45,875 nucleotides of DNA from assembly GCA_900321835.1 (NCBI GenBank), contig ONXQ01000016.1, positions 1-45,875 on the forward strand, read 5' to 3'. The stretch is from an uncultured Prevotellaceae bacterium (lineage in GTDB: Bacteria > Bacteroidota > Bacteroidia > Bacteroidales > Bacteroidaceae). Positions 9,778 to 18,666 of this stretch are shown here, in pieces. Under the pieces are notes generated by a model that saw nothing but the letters and a program-made list of their open reading frames with translations, searched no databases and was not told where the DNA came from. Each line of letters starts with the position of its first letter. Position 1 is the first letter of the stretch. The translations under genes were made by a program, and so were the position numbers.

Positions 9778-10251
9778 CTATTCGTGATGGTAGGGTTCAC
9801 CGCGCAGGATGGTGTGTGCCCGATAGAGTTGTTCGACAAAGATGAGGCGTACCATCTGGTGGGAAAACGTCATGGCCGAGAGCGACAACTGCTCGTTGGC
9901 ACGGGCATAGACCTCGGGCGAGAAACCATAAGGTCCGCCGATGACAAAGACCAGTCGGCGCGATGCCGCATTCTGACGCCGCTCCATCCATGCAGCCAGT
10001 TCGACGCTGCGCAGTTGCTTGCCATGTTCGTCGAGCAACACCACGTGGTCCGACGGTTGCAACTGGCGCAGAATCTGCTCACCCTCAGCCAGTTTCTGCT
10101 GCTGAGGAGTCAGGTTCTTCGTGTTCCGGAGTTCGGGAATGGTCAGCAGTTCGAAGATTGTGTAGTGCTTGAGGCGGCCGATATAGTCGTCAATCAGCGC
10201 CACCACGTGCGGATTGGTGGTCTTGCCCACCAGAATCAGTGTTGTCTTCAT
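9778..10251 (-). CDS. rlmH: 23S rRNA (pseudouridine-1915 N3)-methyltransferase
   Basis: A 157-residue SPOUT-class methyltransferase that methylates pseudouridine 1915 in helix 69 of 23S rRNA. The family signature is clear: N-terminal MKTTLILVGKTTNPHV, HVVLLDEHGKQLRSVELAAW in the middle, VFVIGGPYGFSPEVYARAN (SAM-binding knot, about residues 100-118) and the C-terminal SLSAMTFSHQMVRLIFVEQL followed by LYRA. Length matches the usual 155-160. Its start overlaps the stop of the upstream rel gene by 4 bp (ATGA at 10251-10248), so the two are co-transcribed and probably translationally coupled. This pairs a ribosome-maturation enzyme with the stringent-response enzyme. The 22-bp array directly downstream could act in ending or stabilising this transcript. 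Confidence 0.96.
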   Translation of the reverse strand: MKTTLILVGKTTNPHVVALIDDYIGRLKHYTIFELLTIPELRNTKNLTPQQQKLAEGEQILRQLQPSDHVVLLDEHGKQLRSVELAAWMERRQNAASRRLVFVIGGPYGFSPEVYARANEQLSLSAMTFSHQMVRLIFVEQLYRAHTILRGEPYHHE

Positions 10252-12440
10252 CGGCTCACGTTCTTGACACCTTTCACACCCTGAATCTTCTTCACCAGCA
10301 GTTTGAGTTTGTTGAGGTCGTCAATCTGAATGGTGAGCGTACCGGCGAAGAGGCCGTCCTCGCTCGATTTGATGTCAATCGAGCGCAGCATGACATTCTG
10401 CTCTTTCGCAATGATGCTGGTGATGTTGTTCACAATGCCGATGTCGTCGTTGCCCACGACACGCAGCGTGACAGGATAGAGGCTGCTGCCCTTTCCTGCC
10501 CAACGTGCAGCAATGACACGATAAGGCATTTGTTCGCGCAGACGACGAGCGTTGGGACAGTCGTCGCGGTGAATCTTGATGCCACGTCCAGCCGTGACGA
10601 AGCCAAAGACGCGGTCGCCGTAGATGGGGTTGCAGCAGCGGGCCATCGAATACTCCACGCCCTTGATGTTCTGGTCGATGACAAGCACATCCTTGTTGCG
10701 CGAATCGTCGGGTTCGGTGAAGTTCTGGACATAGTCGCCGGCGCTGTGCGTGGCCGTCGGCTGAAGTTCGCCGCTTTCGCGCTTCTGCTGTTCCAGATAG
10801 CGGTCGATGAAGTCGTTGACATCAATCGTCTCGTTGCTGATGTCGCGGTAGAACTCCGACACATGCTTGTAGCCGAGCCGCTTGAGCATACGCATCATGA
10901 GAGCCTCGTCGTAGTCAACCTTGCGGTTCTTGAATCGGCGCTCAAGGGTTTCCTTCGCAATGGTGGTGGTCTTGAGTTCCATCTCCGTCAGTTGCTGACG
11001 TATCTTGGCCCGCGCCTTCGATGTGACAGCGATGGAGAGCCAGTCGCGCTTCGGTGTCTGGTTGGGCGAGGTAAGAATCTCCACCTGATCGCCACTCTGC
11101 AAACGGGTGCGCATCGGCACATTCTTTCCGTTCACACGTCCGCCGCTGCAATGGCTGCCTACATTCGTGTGGATGCGGTAGGCAAAATCGAGCACCGTTG
11201 CACCCTTCGGCAACTTGAAGAGGTCGCCCTTTGGCGTGAAGACGAAGACCTCGTCGCTGTAGAGATCGACCTTGAACTGATCGACCGACGCTTCTTCGCC
11301 TCCTGTCTGCGACTCCAGTGCAGCACGGATGTCCTTGAGCCATTCTTCCAACTTTGCCCCACTCTCCTTCACGCCCTTGTAGCGCCAGTGGGCAGCCAAA
11401 CCGCGCTCGGCAATCTCGTCCATCCGTTCGGTGCGAATCTGCACTTCCACCCATTTTCCTTCGGGGCCCATCACCGTGATGTGCAGGCTCTCGTAGCCGT
11501 TCGACTTGGGTACACTGAGCCAGTCGCGCATCCGCTTCGGATTGGGCCGGTACATGTCGGTCACGATGCTGAACACCTGCCAGCAGTCCTGCTTCTCCTT
11601 GTCGGGTTCGCTGTCGAGGATAACACGGATGGCAAAGAGGTCGTAGATGCCTTCAAACTTGCATTTCTGCTTCTTCATCTTCTGCCAGATGGAGTGGATG
11701 CTCTTCGTGCGTCCCTTCATGTGGAAATGCAGGCCAGCCTCTTGCAGTTTCTGCTCGACGGGACGAATGAAGTTGGCAATGTAAAGGTCGCGCGAACGCT
11801 TCGTCTCGTTCAGTTTTTCCTTAATCATGTAATAGGCCTCAGTCTCCAGATACTTGAGCGAGAGGTCCTCCAGTTCCGACTTGATGAGGTAGAGACCCAG
11901 TTTGTGCGCCAGCGGAGCATAGAGCCGGCTGGCCTCGGTGGCCACCTTGCGGCGTTCCTCGTCCGTTCCACGGTCCTTGATTTGGCGCATCAGGTTGACT
12001 CTGTCGGCAATGATGATGAAGATGACGCGCATATCCTCGGCAAACGAAAGCATGAGGTCGCGGAAGTTCTCGGTCTCAATGGCTGTGTTGCGGGCATAGA
12101 GTTTGTTCACACGCGTGATACCTATTATAATATGTGCCACGTCGTCACCAAACTCACGACTGATCATCTGCACACGGTCCTCCTGCCCCACTGATACATC
12201 CTTCAGCAAGATGGCCAACAGGCTGGAACGGTTCAGACCTATCTCCTCGGCACAAATCACTGCTGTCTGCACATCAAACAGCACGGGATTCAGGTCGAAC
12301 ACACCACGTTCGAGGGTTTCCTCCTCCAGCGTGTGGAGCAGTAACGTGCTTACCTTTTCAAAATCTGCAGCCGCAAACGTGTCGGCGCACAATGCTTTCA
12401 AACGGTCAAAAGCATCCTGTATTTGTTGTTTTTCGTTCAT
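10248..12440 (-). CDS. RelA/SpoT-family (p)ppGpp synthetase with degraded hydrolase motif
   Basis: A 730-residue long RSH protein. In order: HD-like domain (about 20-190), synthetase domain (about 200-370, with KSIHSIWQKMKKQKCKFEG and YESLHITVMGPEGKWVEVQI), TGS domain (about 385-450, VFVFTPKGDLFKLPKGATVL), helical and zinc-finger-like region with CC, and a C-terminal ACT domain (from about 650). In the HD domain the canonical His-Asp of LLHD is LLKD, and the His expected in the conserved DR.H segment is replaced (ADRVNLMR). It is therefore probably a synthetase without hydrolase activity, which implies a second RSH elsewhere in the genome. The start MNEKQQIQ at 12440 is 8 nt from a -7 box; the longer frame to 12482 would read through the promoter. 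It overlaps rlmH by 4 bp. Confidence 0.94.
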   Translation of the reverse strand: MNEKQQIQDAFDRLKALCADTFAAADFEKVSTLLLHTLEEETLERGVFDLNPVLFDVQTAVICAEEIGLNRSSLLAILLKDVSVGQEDRVQMISREFGDDVAHIIIGITRVNKLYARNTAIETENFRDLMLSFAEDMRVIFIIIADRVNLMRQIKDRGTDEERRKVATEASRLYAPLAHKLGLYLIKSELEDLSLKYLETEAYYMIKEKLNETKRSRDLYIANFIRPVEQKLQEAGLHFHMKGRTKSIHSIWQKMKKQKCKFEGIYDLFAIRVILDSEPDKEKQDCWQVFSIVTDMYRPNPKRMRDWLSVPKSNGYESLHITVMGPEGKWVEVQIRTERMDEIAERGLAAHWRYKGVKESGAKLEEWLKDIRAALESQTGGEEASVDQFKVDLYSDEVFVFTPKGDLFKLPKGATVLDFAYRIHTNVGSHCSGGRVNGKNVPMRTRLQSGDQVEILTSPNQTPKRDWLSIAVTSKARAKIRQQLTEMELKTTTIAKETLERRFKNRKVDYDEALMMRMLKRLGYKHVSEFYRDISNETIDVNDFIDRYLEQQKRESGELQPTATHSAGDYVQNFTEPDDSRNKDVLVIDQNIKGVEYSMARCCNPIYGDRVFGFVTAGRGIKIHRDDCPNARRLREQMPYRVIAARWAGKGSSLYPVTLRVVGNDDIGIVNNITSIIAKEQNVMLRSIDIKSSEDGLFAGTLTIQIDDLNKLKLLVKKIQGVKGVKNVSR

Positions 12441-12448
12441 AATCGGTG

Positions 12449-12456
12449 CAAAGTTA
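12449..12456 (-). promoter_or_regulatory. -7 box of the rel-rlmH operon
   Basis: TAACTTTG on the minus strand ends 8 nt before the ATG of rel, again implying a very short or absent leader. The -33 region is not a good match. Confidence 0.62.
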
Positions 12457-12499
12457 AAAAAATATCGGGGGTATTGTTGCACGGAAATAAAAAAAATTG

Positions 12500-12507
12500 T
12501 AATTTTG
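12500..12507 (+). promoter_or_regulatory. -7 box of the DUF4301 gene
   Basis: TAATTTTG fits TAnnTTTG and lies 38 nt before the ATG at 12546, in the 105-bp divergent region shared with rel. The -33 element is weak. Confidence 0.55.
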
Positions 12508-12545
12508 TCTTCGGAAATGATTGTTCTTTGTTAATTAGTGAAAGT

Positions 12546-14063
12546 ATGTTGACCACACAGGACATGGAGTTGCTGAAGCGGAAGGGCATCTCGGAAGCAC
12601 AACTGAACGCACAACTTGAATCCTTCAAGACAGGATTCCCGTATCTGAAACTTGCCGGCGCTGCATCACCCAAGCAGGGCATCACCATCCCCTCGCAGAA
12701 GGAACAGGACAGTTATATCAAAGCCTGGAAAAAGTACCTCGGACGCGACGGGAAGGTGTTGAAATTCGTACCTGCCAGCGGAGCAGCCAGCCGTATGTTC
12801 AAGGACCTCTTCGCCTTCCTCGACGGCGAAAGCGAAGCGCCCGACACTGACTTCATGCGCAATTTCTTTGCCCACATCCATTCGTTCGCCTTCTTCACGG
12901 CACTCAACGATGCGTGTGTGAAGAACGAAGGCAAGGACATTGACACGCTCATGAACGATGGAAAATACAAAGCCGTCGTCAGCAACCTGCTCGAAGACAA
13001 AGGACTCAACTACGGTCGTCTGCCCAAAGGTCTGCTCCTATTCCACAGTTACGAAGACGGGCCTCGCACACCGGTCGAGGAACATCTGGTCGAAGGCGCA
13101 CTCTATGCAGCAGCCAACGGTACGGTGAACCTGCATTTCACCGTCTCGCCCGAACACCGCGCTCTCTTTGAGGTCCTCGTGCGTGAGAAAGCCCCGGTGT
13201 ATGAGCAAAAGTTCGGCGTTAAATACGACATCTCCTTCTCTGAACAAAAAGCATCGACCGACACCGTCGCTGCCACAGCCGACAACGAACCGTTCCGCAC
13301 AGCCGACGGCACGCTGCTCTTCCGTCCCGGAGGTCACGGCGCACTGATTGAGAACCTCAACGACCTCGATGCCGACGTCGTCTTTATCAAAAATATTGAC
13401 AACGTCGTGCCCGACCGCATGAAGGACGACACCGTGACCTACAAGCAACTCATCGCCGGCGTACTCGTCACCATGCAGCAGAAAATCTTTGAGTACATGG
13501 AACTGCTCGACAGCGGCGAATACACTCATGCTCAACTCGAAGGCATCATCCGCTTCATGCGCGACGATCTCGGTGTGCGCAACCCACAAATCAAATATCT
13601 GGAAGATGCGGACCTCGTCATCTACATGCGTAGCAAACTCAACCGTCCCATCCGTGTCTGCGGCATGGTAAAGAACGTAGGTGAACCCGGCGGCGGCCCC
13701 TTCCTCGTTTACAATCCCGACGGCACCATTTCGCTCCAAATCCTTGAGAGCAGCCAGATTGACAAAGAGAATGCCGACTACGTCCGTATGTTCAAGGAAG
13801 GCACCCACTTCAACCCCGTCGATCTCGTCTGCGGCCTCAAGGACTACAAGGGCGAGCCCTTCAATCTCAAGCAGTTTGTTGACCCGAAGACGGCTTTCAT
13901 CTCCTCAAAGTCGAAGGACGGACGCGAACTCAAGGCCCTCGAACTTCCCGGCCTTTGGAACGGAGCCATGAGCGACTGGAACACCATCTTTGTCGAAGTT
14001 CCTCTCTCAACCTTCAACCCCGTCAAGACCGTCAACGACTTGCTGCGAGCAGAACATCAGTAA
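12546..14063 (+). CDS. DUF4301 family protein
   Basis: A 505-residue cytoplasmic protein without signal peptide or membrane segments. I recognise it as the Bacteroidota DUF4301 family from its N-terminus (LTTQDMELLKRKGISEAQL) and conserved blocks such as FVPASGAASRMFKDLFAF, FRPGGHGALIENLNDLDAD and FIKNIDNVVPD. The GxASRM and HGALI..LN..DAD stretches resemble nucleotidyl- or sugar-phosphate uridylyltransferase motifs, which suggests a nucleotide-sugar binding fold. No reaction is established to my knowledge. The start at 12546 was chosen because the frame upstream to 12423 runs through the divergent promoter region. It is transcribed alone and ends at a strong bidirectional terminator. Confidence 0.9.
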   Translation: MLTTQDMELLKRKGISEAQLNAQLESFKTGFPYLKLAGAASPKQGITIPSQKEQDSYIKAWKKYLGRDGKVLKFVPASGAASRMFKDLFAFLDGESEAPDTDFMRNFFAHIHSFAFFTALNDACVKNEGKDIDTLMNDGKYKAVVSNLLEDKGLNYGRLPKGLLLFHSYEDGPRTPVEEHLVEGALYAAANGTVNLHFTVSPEHRALFEVLVREKAPVYEQKFGVKYDISFSEQKASTDTVAATADNEPFRTADGTLLFRPGGHGALIENLNDLDADVVFIKNIDNVVPDRMKDDTVTYKQLIAGVLVTMQQKIFEYMELLDSGEYTHAQLEGIIRFMRDDLGVRNPQIKYLEDADLVIYMRSKLNRPIRVCGMVKNVGEPGGGPFLVYNPDGTISLQILESSQIDKENADYVRMFKEGTHFNPVDLVCGLKDYKGEPFNLKQFVDPKTAFISSKSKDGRELKALELPGLWNGAMSDWNTIFVEVPLSTFNPVKTVNDLLRAEHQ

Positions 14064-14079
14064 GAAACGTTACATAGAA

Positions 14080-14117
14080 AAAACGCCACGGAATCGCAAT
14101 GAATTCCGTGGCGTTTT
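14080..14117. terminator. bidirectional terminator
   Basis: Perfect 15-bp inverted repeat: AAAACGCCACGGAAT (14080-14094) and its complement at 14103-14117 with an 8-nt loop. The T-rich right flank serves the DUF4301 gene (+), and the A-rich left flank serves the hydrolase gene (-) that ends at 14144. Confidence 0.92.
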
Positions 14118-14143
14118 GCTTTTCAGTAAACTGCTTAATGTAC

Positions 14144-15241
14144 TTATTTGAGATTTTCGGCAAAGAACTGTTCGATACGGTCGTAGGGGATGACACCTTT
14201 CTGGTCGTCGTAGAGGTCAACGTGAGTGGCGCCGGGGATGATGAGCAGGTGCTTGTTGCCGACGGTCTTGCTTTCACCTTCGACTTTCACGCCAGTCATA
14301 CGTTCGAAGGCGTATTCGGAGAAGTAGCGTGAGTGGGCCTTTTCGCCGTGAATGAGCAGCACGGGATTTTCTATTTCGTTGGCAAAGGCGAGCAGTGGCT
14401 GATTGAGGAACGACTGGCAGCCGATGACGTTCCAGCCGTCGTTGCTGTTGCCGCTGCGCTCATGGTAACCGCGTTCGGTTTTGTAATAGTCGTGGTATTC
14501 CTTGACAAACCAGGGTGCATCGTCGGGCAGGGGGTCGATGACTCCGCCGGCTCGCTGATAGGTGCCCGCCTTATAGTCTTCGGTGCGCTGTCGTGCCATA
14601 GCACGGCGTTTCTCCATGCGCTGCTGAGGTGTATCCTCGCTCTTGAAGTAGCCTTCGGCGTTCACTTTCGACATGTCGTACATGGTTGAAGCCACGGTGG
14701 CCTTGATGCGAGGGTCAATGGCTGCTGCATTGACGGCCATGCCTCCGAATCCGCAGATGCCGATGATGCCAATGCGCTCTGGATCGACATTGTCCTGAAC
14801 GGAGAGGAAATCGACGGCAGCAAGGAAGTCTTCGGTGTTGATGTCGGGCGATGCCATACGACGCGGTTCGCCACCACTCTCACCTGTGAATGAAGGGTCG
14901 AAGGCAATGGTGAGGAATCCGCGTTCGGCCATGTGCTGTGCATAGAGACCGCTCGACTGCTCCTTGACGGCTCCGAAGGGGCCGCTGACAGCAAGTGCTG
15001 CAAAAGGTGGCTGGGCATGGAGGGGAATGTACATGTCGGCGGCCAGTGTGATGCCATAGCGGTTGTGGAAGGTCACCTTCTTGTGGCTGACCTCCTTACT
15101 CAGCGGGAATGTCTTGTCCCACTCTTGTGTCAGATTCAGTTTCTGTTCCATAGTGTTTTCTTCATTGGGTGTTGATGATTGATTCTGGGTGCAACTCGTG
15201 AGCAAAAGCACGAGAGCGATGATTTTCATAGGAGTGTTCAT
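14144..15241 (-). CDS. alpha/beta hydrolase, predicted lipoprotein
   Basis: A 365-residue protein with a lipoprotein signal (MKIIALVLLLTSC, lipobox LTSC), so it should be membrane-anchored outside the cytoplasm. The body is a DltE/dienelactone-hydrolase-like alpha/beta fold: ALAVSGPFGAVKEQSSGLYA, FDPSFTGESGGEPR, the nucleophile elbow RIGIIGICGFGG, LLIHGEKAHS and GATHVDLYD with the catalytic His. The elbow has Cys where many hydrolases have Ser (as in dienelactone hydrolase), so the nucleophile is probably Cys. An internal ATG (MEQKLNLTQEWDKTFP) would give a cytoplasmic form, so dual localisation is conceivable. Start is M1 at 15241 or M5 at 15229. The substrate is unknown. Confidence 0.87.
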   Translation of the reverse strand: MNTPMKIIALVLLLTSCTQNQSSTPNEENTMEQKLNLTQEWDKTFPLSKEVSHKKVTFHNRYGITLAADMYIPLHAQPPFAALAVSGPFGAVKEQSSGLYAQHMAERGFLTIAFDPSFTGESGGEPRRMASPDINTEDFLAAVDFLSVQDNVDPERIGIIGICGFGGMAVNAAAIDPRIKATVASTMYDMSKVNAEGYFKSEDTPQQRMEKRRAMARQRTEDYKAGTYQRAGGVIDPLPDDAPWFVKEYHDYYKTERGYHERSGNSNDGWNVIGCQSFLNQPLLAFANEIENPVLLIHGEKAHSRYFSEYAFERMTGVKVEGESKTVGNKHLLIIPGATHVDLYDDQKGVIPYDRIEQFFAENLK

Positions 15242-15289
15242 GGGGGAGATAATTATATGAGGTGAAAATTATATGAGGAGAACGGAAAG

Positions 15290-15316
15290 TCCGTTATTTC
15301 CGGACATTCCGGCGGT
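15290..15316. repeat. 9-bp tandem repeat, intergenic
   Basis: Units TCCGTTATT, TCCGGACAT and TCCGGCGGT repeat at 9 bp, directly 3' of the stop of the membrane-protein gene (15318). The pattern, TCCGGA every 9 bp, is the same as the insertion within valS. Just before it, the string AATTATATGAGG occurs twice 17 bp apart (about 15251 and 15268). Confidence 0.65.
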
Positions 15317-15317
15317 A

Positions 15318-16589
15318 TTATTCCTGAAAGTCGAAGTACCACCAATAGGTGCGGCCTTGTTCGTAGAGCGTCAAGTTGCGGCGCTGGCGCGGCGTGGAGA
15401 GGGTATCGACCATTGCGGCATAGTCATAGTAACGCTGGAGGGTGGCAGAGTCTGTCCATTGGGGGGCGATGATGGCGAGCGCTTCGCGATAGGCACGAGG
15501 CAAAGCGGCACGGATGTCATCAACACTATCGGCTACGGCGGGATAGTAGCGGGAAATCTCATCGACAAACTGCGGCAGATTCTTGTCGAGTAGCAGGGCG
15601 CAGAGACGATAGTCGGCCATGACTGACACTTGGCGGCGGAGAGCACGGACGACTTGGGCGTGCTGCTGCCGGATGCTGTCGGGCATGGTGGCCAGGGTGA
15701 TGCTGTCAAGAGAACAGAGCGAGTCGAGGTGAACCTGCTGCAAATGGAGACCTTCGAGCAGGAAACGGCCGACGGGCATGTCGAGCGCTGCTGTATGAAC
15801 ACCCAGACGTGCGGTAATGTCAGCAACAGTCAGTCGCTCTCGACGACTGACGGTGTCGGAAAGCACAAGCAATCCGTCGATTCCGTAGGGCTGGGGATAG
15901 AGAAACATTTGGTCAGGAAGTCTGCCCTGCCCCATCTGCGAAAGTGCAAAATGGCGAAGGTTGTTGAGACGGGGACTTGTGACGTCGGCTTCGATGCCCA
16001 CCTGGGCAGCCTCAGCATAGCGGCGTTCAAGGATTAGACGCTCCGTTTTGAGTTCGTAGAACCATACGTCGTCGGCCTTGTTCGTAAGCCCGCAGAAGAG
16101 CATCAGGACAAAGAGAATGAGATAGTTTGGCCAAAGGATGGAGGCCAGTGTATCTGCCGTCTGCTGGTGGATTGAAGCATATCTTACTCTCTTCAGAATC
16201 AACACGAGGCAAACCCAGCAGACAAACAGAAAGGGGAGCAGCCATGTCCAGGGGGCGAAGGTTTCGTCGCTGAAGCGTTCACGGCTCAAGTCAGTGAGGG
16301 CTGCGAGACAGAGGAAGGACGGGAAATAAGTGAGGGCATGGAACGAGGCGGGCACTTTCGTCAGCCATGCCACTAATAACTGCAGCAACTGAAGGCTGGC
16401 AGTGATGATGAGAGCGCCAACGAGATTGTCGTAATGGGTGATGCCGTGGGAATAGACGTATTGTGCCTCGGAGAGCAATTCACCCTGCATAAAGAAGATG
16501 TAGCAGAAGCAGAAAAGCAGAAACAGCAAACTACAGGAATAGCGGATGATTCCTGGAATTTGCTGCGAACGCTGGTTGTTATAGTTCAT
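15318..16589 (-). CDS. polytopic membrane protein with helical C-terminal half, unknown function
   Basis: A 423-residue protein. The first 170 residues contain about five hydrophobic segments, for example YSCSLLFLLFCFCYIFFMQG, LVGALIITASLQLLQLLVAW, WTWLLPFLFVCWVCLVLIL and ILWPNYLILFVLMLFCGL. The C-terminal 250 residues are soluble and helix-rich, with stretches reminiscent of tetratricopeptide helices (LILERRYAEAAQVGIEADVTS, broken by LNNLRHFALSQMGQGRLP). I do not recognise the family with confidence; comparable membrane-plus-TPR proteins of unknown function are known in Bacteroidales. It lies 15 bp after glgB and is likely co-transcribed with it and with yhcH. Nothing in it points to glycogen metabolism. 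Confidence 0.85.
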   Translation of the reverse strand: MNYNNQRSQQIPGIIRYSCSLLFLLFCFCYIFFMQGELLSEAQYVYSHGITHYDNLVGALIITASLQLLQLLVAWLTKVPASFHALTYFPSFLCLAALTDLSRERFSDETFAPWTWLLPFLFVCWVCLVLILKRVRYASIHQQTADTLASILWPNYLILFVLMLFCGLTNKADDVWFYELKTERLILERRYAEAAQVGIEADVTSPRLNNLRHFALSQMGQGRLPDQMFLYPQPYGIDGLLVLSDTVSRRERLTVADITARLGVHTAALDMPVGRFLLEGLHLQQVHLDSLCSLDSITLATMPDSIRQQHAQVVRALRRQVSVMADYRLCALLLDKNLPQFVDEISRYYPAVADSVDDIRAALPRAYREALAIIAPQWTDSATLQRYYDYAAMVDTLSTPRQRRNLTLYEQGRTYWWYFDFQE

Positions 16590-16604
16590 TGAGAATTCTG
16601 CGAT

Positions 16605-18626
16605 TTAATCCACCTTCTTCAATACCACCGCACTCCGAGCCGGGACATAGAGTTTGAGCCATCCCTTGTGGTCCTGGGCATAGATGGGGTCGAAGTTGGT
16701 GAAGTGGCGAACGGAGTCATCGGCGAGGTCGTGTCCGCCATAGAGGCTTGAGTCGGTGTTGAGGACGACTTCATAACTGCCTTCGGGGACGATGAAACCA
16801 TAGTCGGTGTACGAACGGTTGGGGCTGAAGTTGAACACGAAGAGCAAGTCGCCACGGCTATAGGCGAGAATCTGGTCGCCGTCGTTGTGCCATACCTCCT
16901 GTACGGGTGTCTTCTGGAAGTTCTTCTGGCCGCCAATCAGGTGAATCATCGCCACGTCGAAATCGCCGAGCCAATGGTAGCAAAGTTCGTGGTTATCGAC
17001 CAGGTTCCATTGACGACGTGCATACATGTGGCTCCATCCGTTGCCCTCGCGTGGGAAGTCAATCCATTCGGGGTGTCCGAACTCGTTGCCCATGAAGTTG
17101 AGATAGCCGCCGTTGATGGTCGATGCCGTGAGCAGACGAATCATCTTGTGGAGGGCGATGCCACGTTCGGCGGTGAAGTTCTCGTCACCCTTCTTGAAGT
17201 GCCAGTACATGTCGGCGTCGATGAGTCGAAAGACGATGGTCTTGTCGCCCACGAGTGCCTGGTCGTGGCTCTCGGCATAGGAGATGGTCTTCTCGTCCTT
17301 GCGGCGGTTGGTCACTTCCCAGAACATCGACGAGGGTTTCCAATCCTCGTCCTTGAGTTCCTTGATGGTCTTGATCCAATAGTCGGGGATGTTCATGGCC
17401 ATGCGGTAGTCGAATCCATAGCCGCCATCCTTGAAGGGTGCAGCCAATCCGGGCATTCCGCTCACTTCCTCGGCGATGGTGATGGCGTGGGGATGTACCT
17501 CGTGGATGAGCAAGTTGGCCAGTGTGAGATAGGCGATGGCCTCGTCGTCCTCATGGCCGTTGAAGTAGTCGCCGTATCCGCCGAAGGTTTCTCCAAGCCC
17601 ATGACTATAGTAGAGCATCGAGGTGACGCCGTCGAAGCGATAGCCGTCGAAGTGGAACTCGTCGAGCCAATACTTGCAGTTGGAGAGGAGGAAGTGGAGC
17701 ACCTCGTTCTTGCCATAGTCGAAGCAAAGGGAATCCCACGCGGGATGCTCACGGCGTCCGCCTTGCATGAAGTACTGGCAGGGGTCGCCGGCAAAGTTGC
17801 CGAGGCCTTCGACCTCGTTCTTCACGGCATGGCTATGCACAATGTCCATGATGACGGCAATGCCGTGCTGGTGAGCCGTATCGACCAGTTCCTTGAGTTC
17901 TTCGGGCGTGCCGAAACGGCTGCTGGGTGCAAAGAAGTTCGAGACATGGTAACCGAAACTCCCGTAGTAGGGATGCTCGGCGATGGCCATGATTTGGATG
18001 CAATTATATCCGTCGCGGATGACGCGCGGGAGCACGTTCTCCTGAAATTCGCGATAGGTGCCCACCTTCTCGGCGTCTTGTGCCATACCGATGTGGCATT
18101 CATAGATGAGCAGGGGGTTGGTGTTGGGGCGGAACGATTTCTTCTTCCAAACGTAGGGTTGCTCGGGTGCCCACACTTGTGCGGAGAAAATCTTGGTACG
18201 GTCGTCCTGAACGACACGTCGTGCCCATGCGGGGATGCGTTCGCCTTCCCCACCCTGCCAATGCACCTTCAACTTGTAGAGGTCGCCGTGTTTCATGGCA
18301 CGAGCAGGAAGTTTGATTTCCCAGTTACCGCTGTTTTTCAGGCGTTTCATGCGATACTTCTTGTCTTCGCGCCAATCATTGAAGTCGCCCACCACGTAGA
18401 TGTCTGTGGCATTAGGTGCCCACTCGCGCAGCACCCATCCCTTCTCCGTCTGATGAAGTCCGAAGTAGAGATAGCCGGTGGCAAAGTCGGAGAGCGTCTG
18501 GCGTCCGTTGTTGGTCAACTCGTTGAGTTTATAGAGTGCATGTTCGTGCCGTCCGCGGATGGCATCTTCGAAGGGTTCGAGCCAGGGGTCATTCTTCACG
18601 AGGCCGATGTGCTGGATTTTCTTCAT
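16605..18626 (-). CDS. glgB: 1,4-alpha-glucan branching enzyme (GH13, eukaryotic-like subfamily)
   Basis: A 673-residue cytoplasmic enzyme that makes alpha-1,6 branches in glycogen. An N-terminal CBM48/isoamylase-N-like domain (VLREWAPNATDIYVVGDFND, about 65-85) precedes the GH13 barrel. Catalytic elements are GYRFDGVTSML (nucleophile Asp about 330), IAEEVSGMPG (acid/base Glu about 387) and SHDQALVGD (transition-state Asp about 453). A C-terminal all-beta domain ends in VPARSAVVLKKVD. The motif set and length match the GH13_8 branching enzymes of eukaryotes and Bacteroidetes, not the longer E. coli-type GH13_9. No other glycogen gene is in the window, but the YhcH-type gene lies 40 bp upstream and the membrane protein 15 bp downstream. 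Confidence 0.95.
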   Translation of the reverse strand: MKKIQHIGLVKNDPWLEPFEDAIRGRHEHALYKLNELTNNGRQTLSDFATGYLYFGLHQTEKGWVLREWAPNATDIYVVGDFNDWREDKKYRMKRLKNSGNWEIKLPARAMKHGDLYKLKVHWQGGEGERIPAWARRVVQDDRTKIFSAQVWAPEQPYVWKKKSFRPNTNPLLIYECHIGMAQDAEKVGTYREFQENVLPRVIRDGYNCIQIMAIAEHPYYGSFGYHVSNFFAPSSRFGTPEELKELVDTAHQHGIAVIMDIVHSHAVKNEVEGLGNFAGDPCQYFMQGGRREHPAWDSLCFDYGKNEVLHFLLSNCKYWLDEFHFDGYRFDGVTSMLYYSHGLGETFGGYGDYFNGHEDDEAIAYLTLANLLIHEVHPHAITIAEEVSGMPGLAAPFKDGGYGFDYRMAMNIPDYWIKTIKELKDEDWKPSSMFWEVTNRRKDEKTISYAESHDQALVGDKTIVFRLIDADMYWHFKKGDENFTAERGIALHKMIRLLTASTINGGYLNFMGNEFGHPEWIDFPREGNGWSHMYARRQWNLVDNHELCYHWLGDFDVAMIHLIGGQKNFQKTPVQEVWHNDGDQILAYSRGDLLFVFNFSPNRSYTDYGFIVPEGSYEVVLNTDSSLYGGHDLADDSVRHFTNFDPIYAQDHKGWLKLYVPARSAVVLKKVD

Positions 18627-18666
18627 TTTTGAGGAATTAGAATTATTTTAGGGGAAACACTCAAAA

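Noticed and set aside
10239-12194. 651-codon plus-strand open frame
   Set aside because: Antisense to the rel gene, whose domains are unmistakable; the composition is that of a shadow frame.
16887-18632. 581-codon plus-strand open frame
   Set aside because: Antisense to glgB, with no domain seen and a shadow-like composition.
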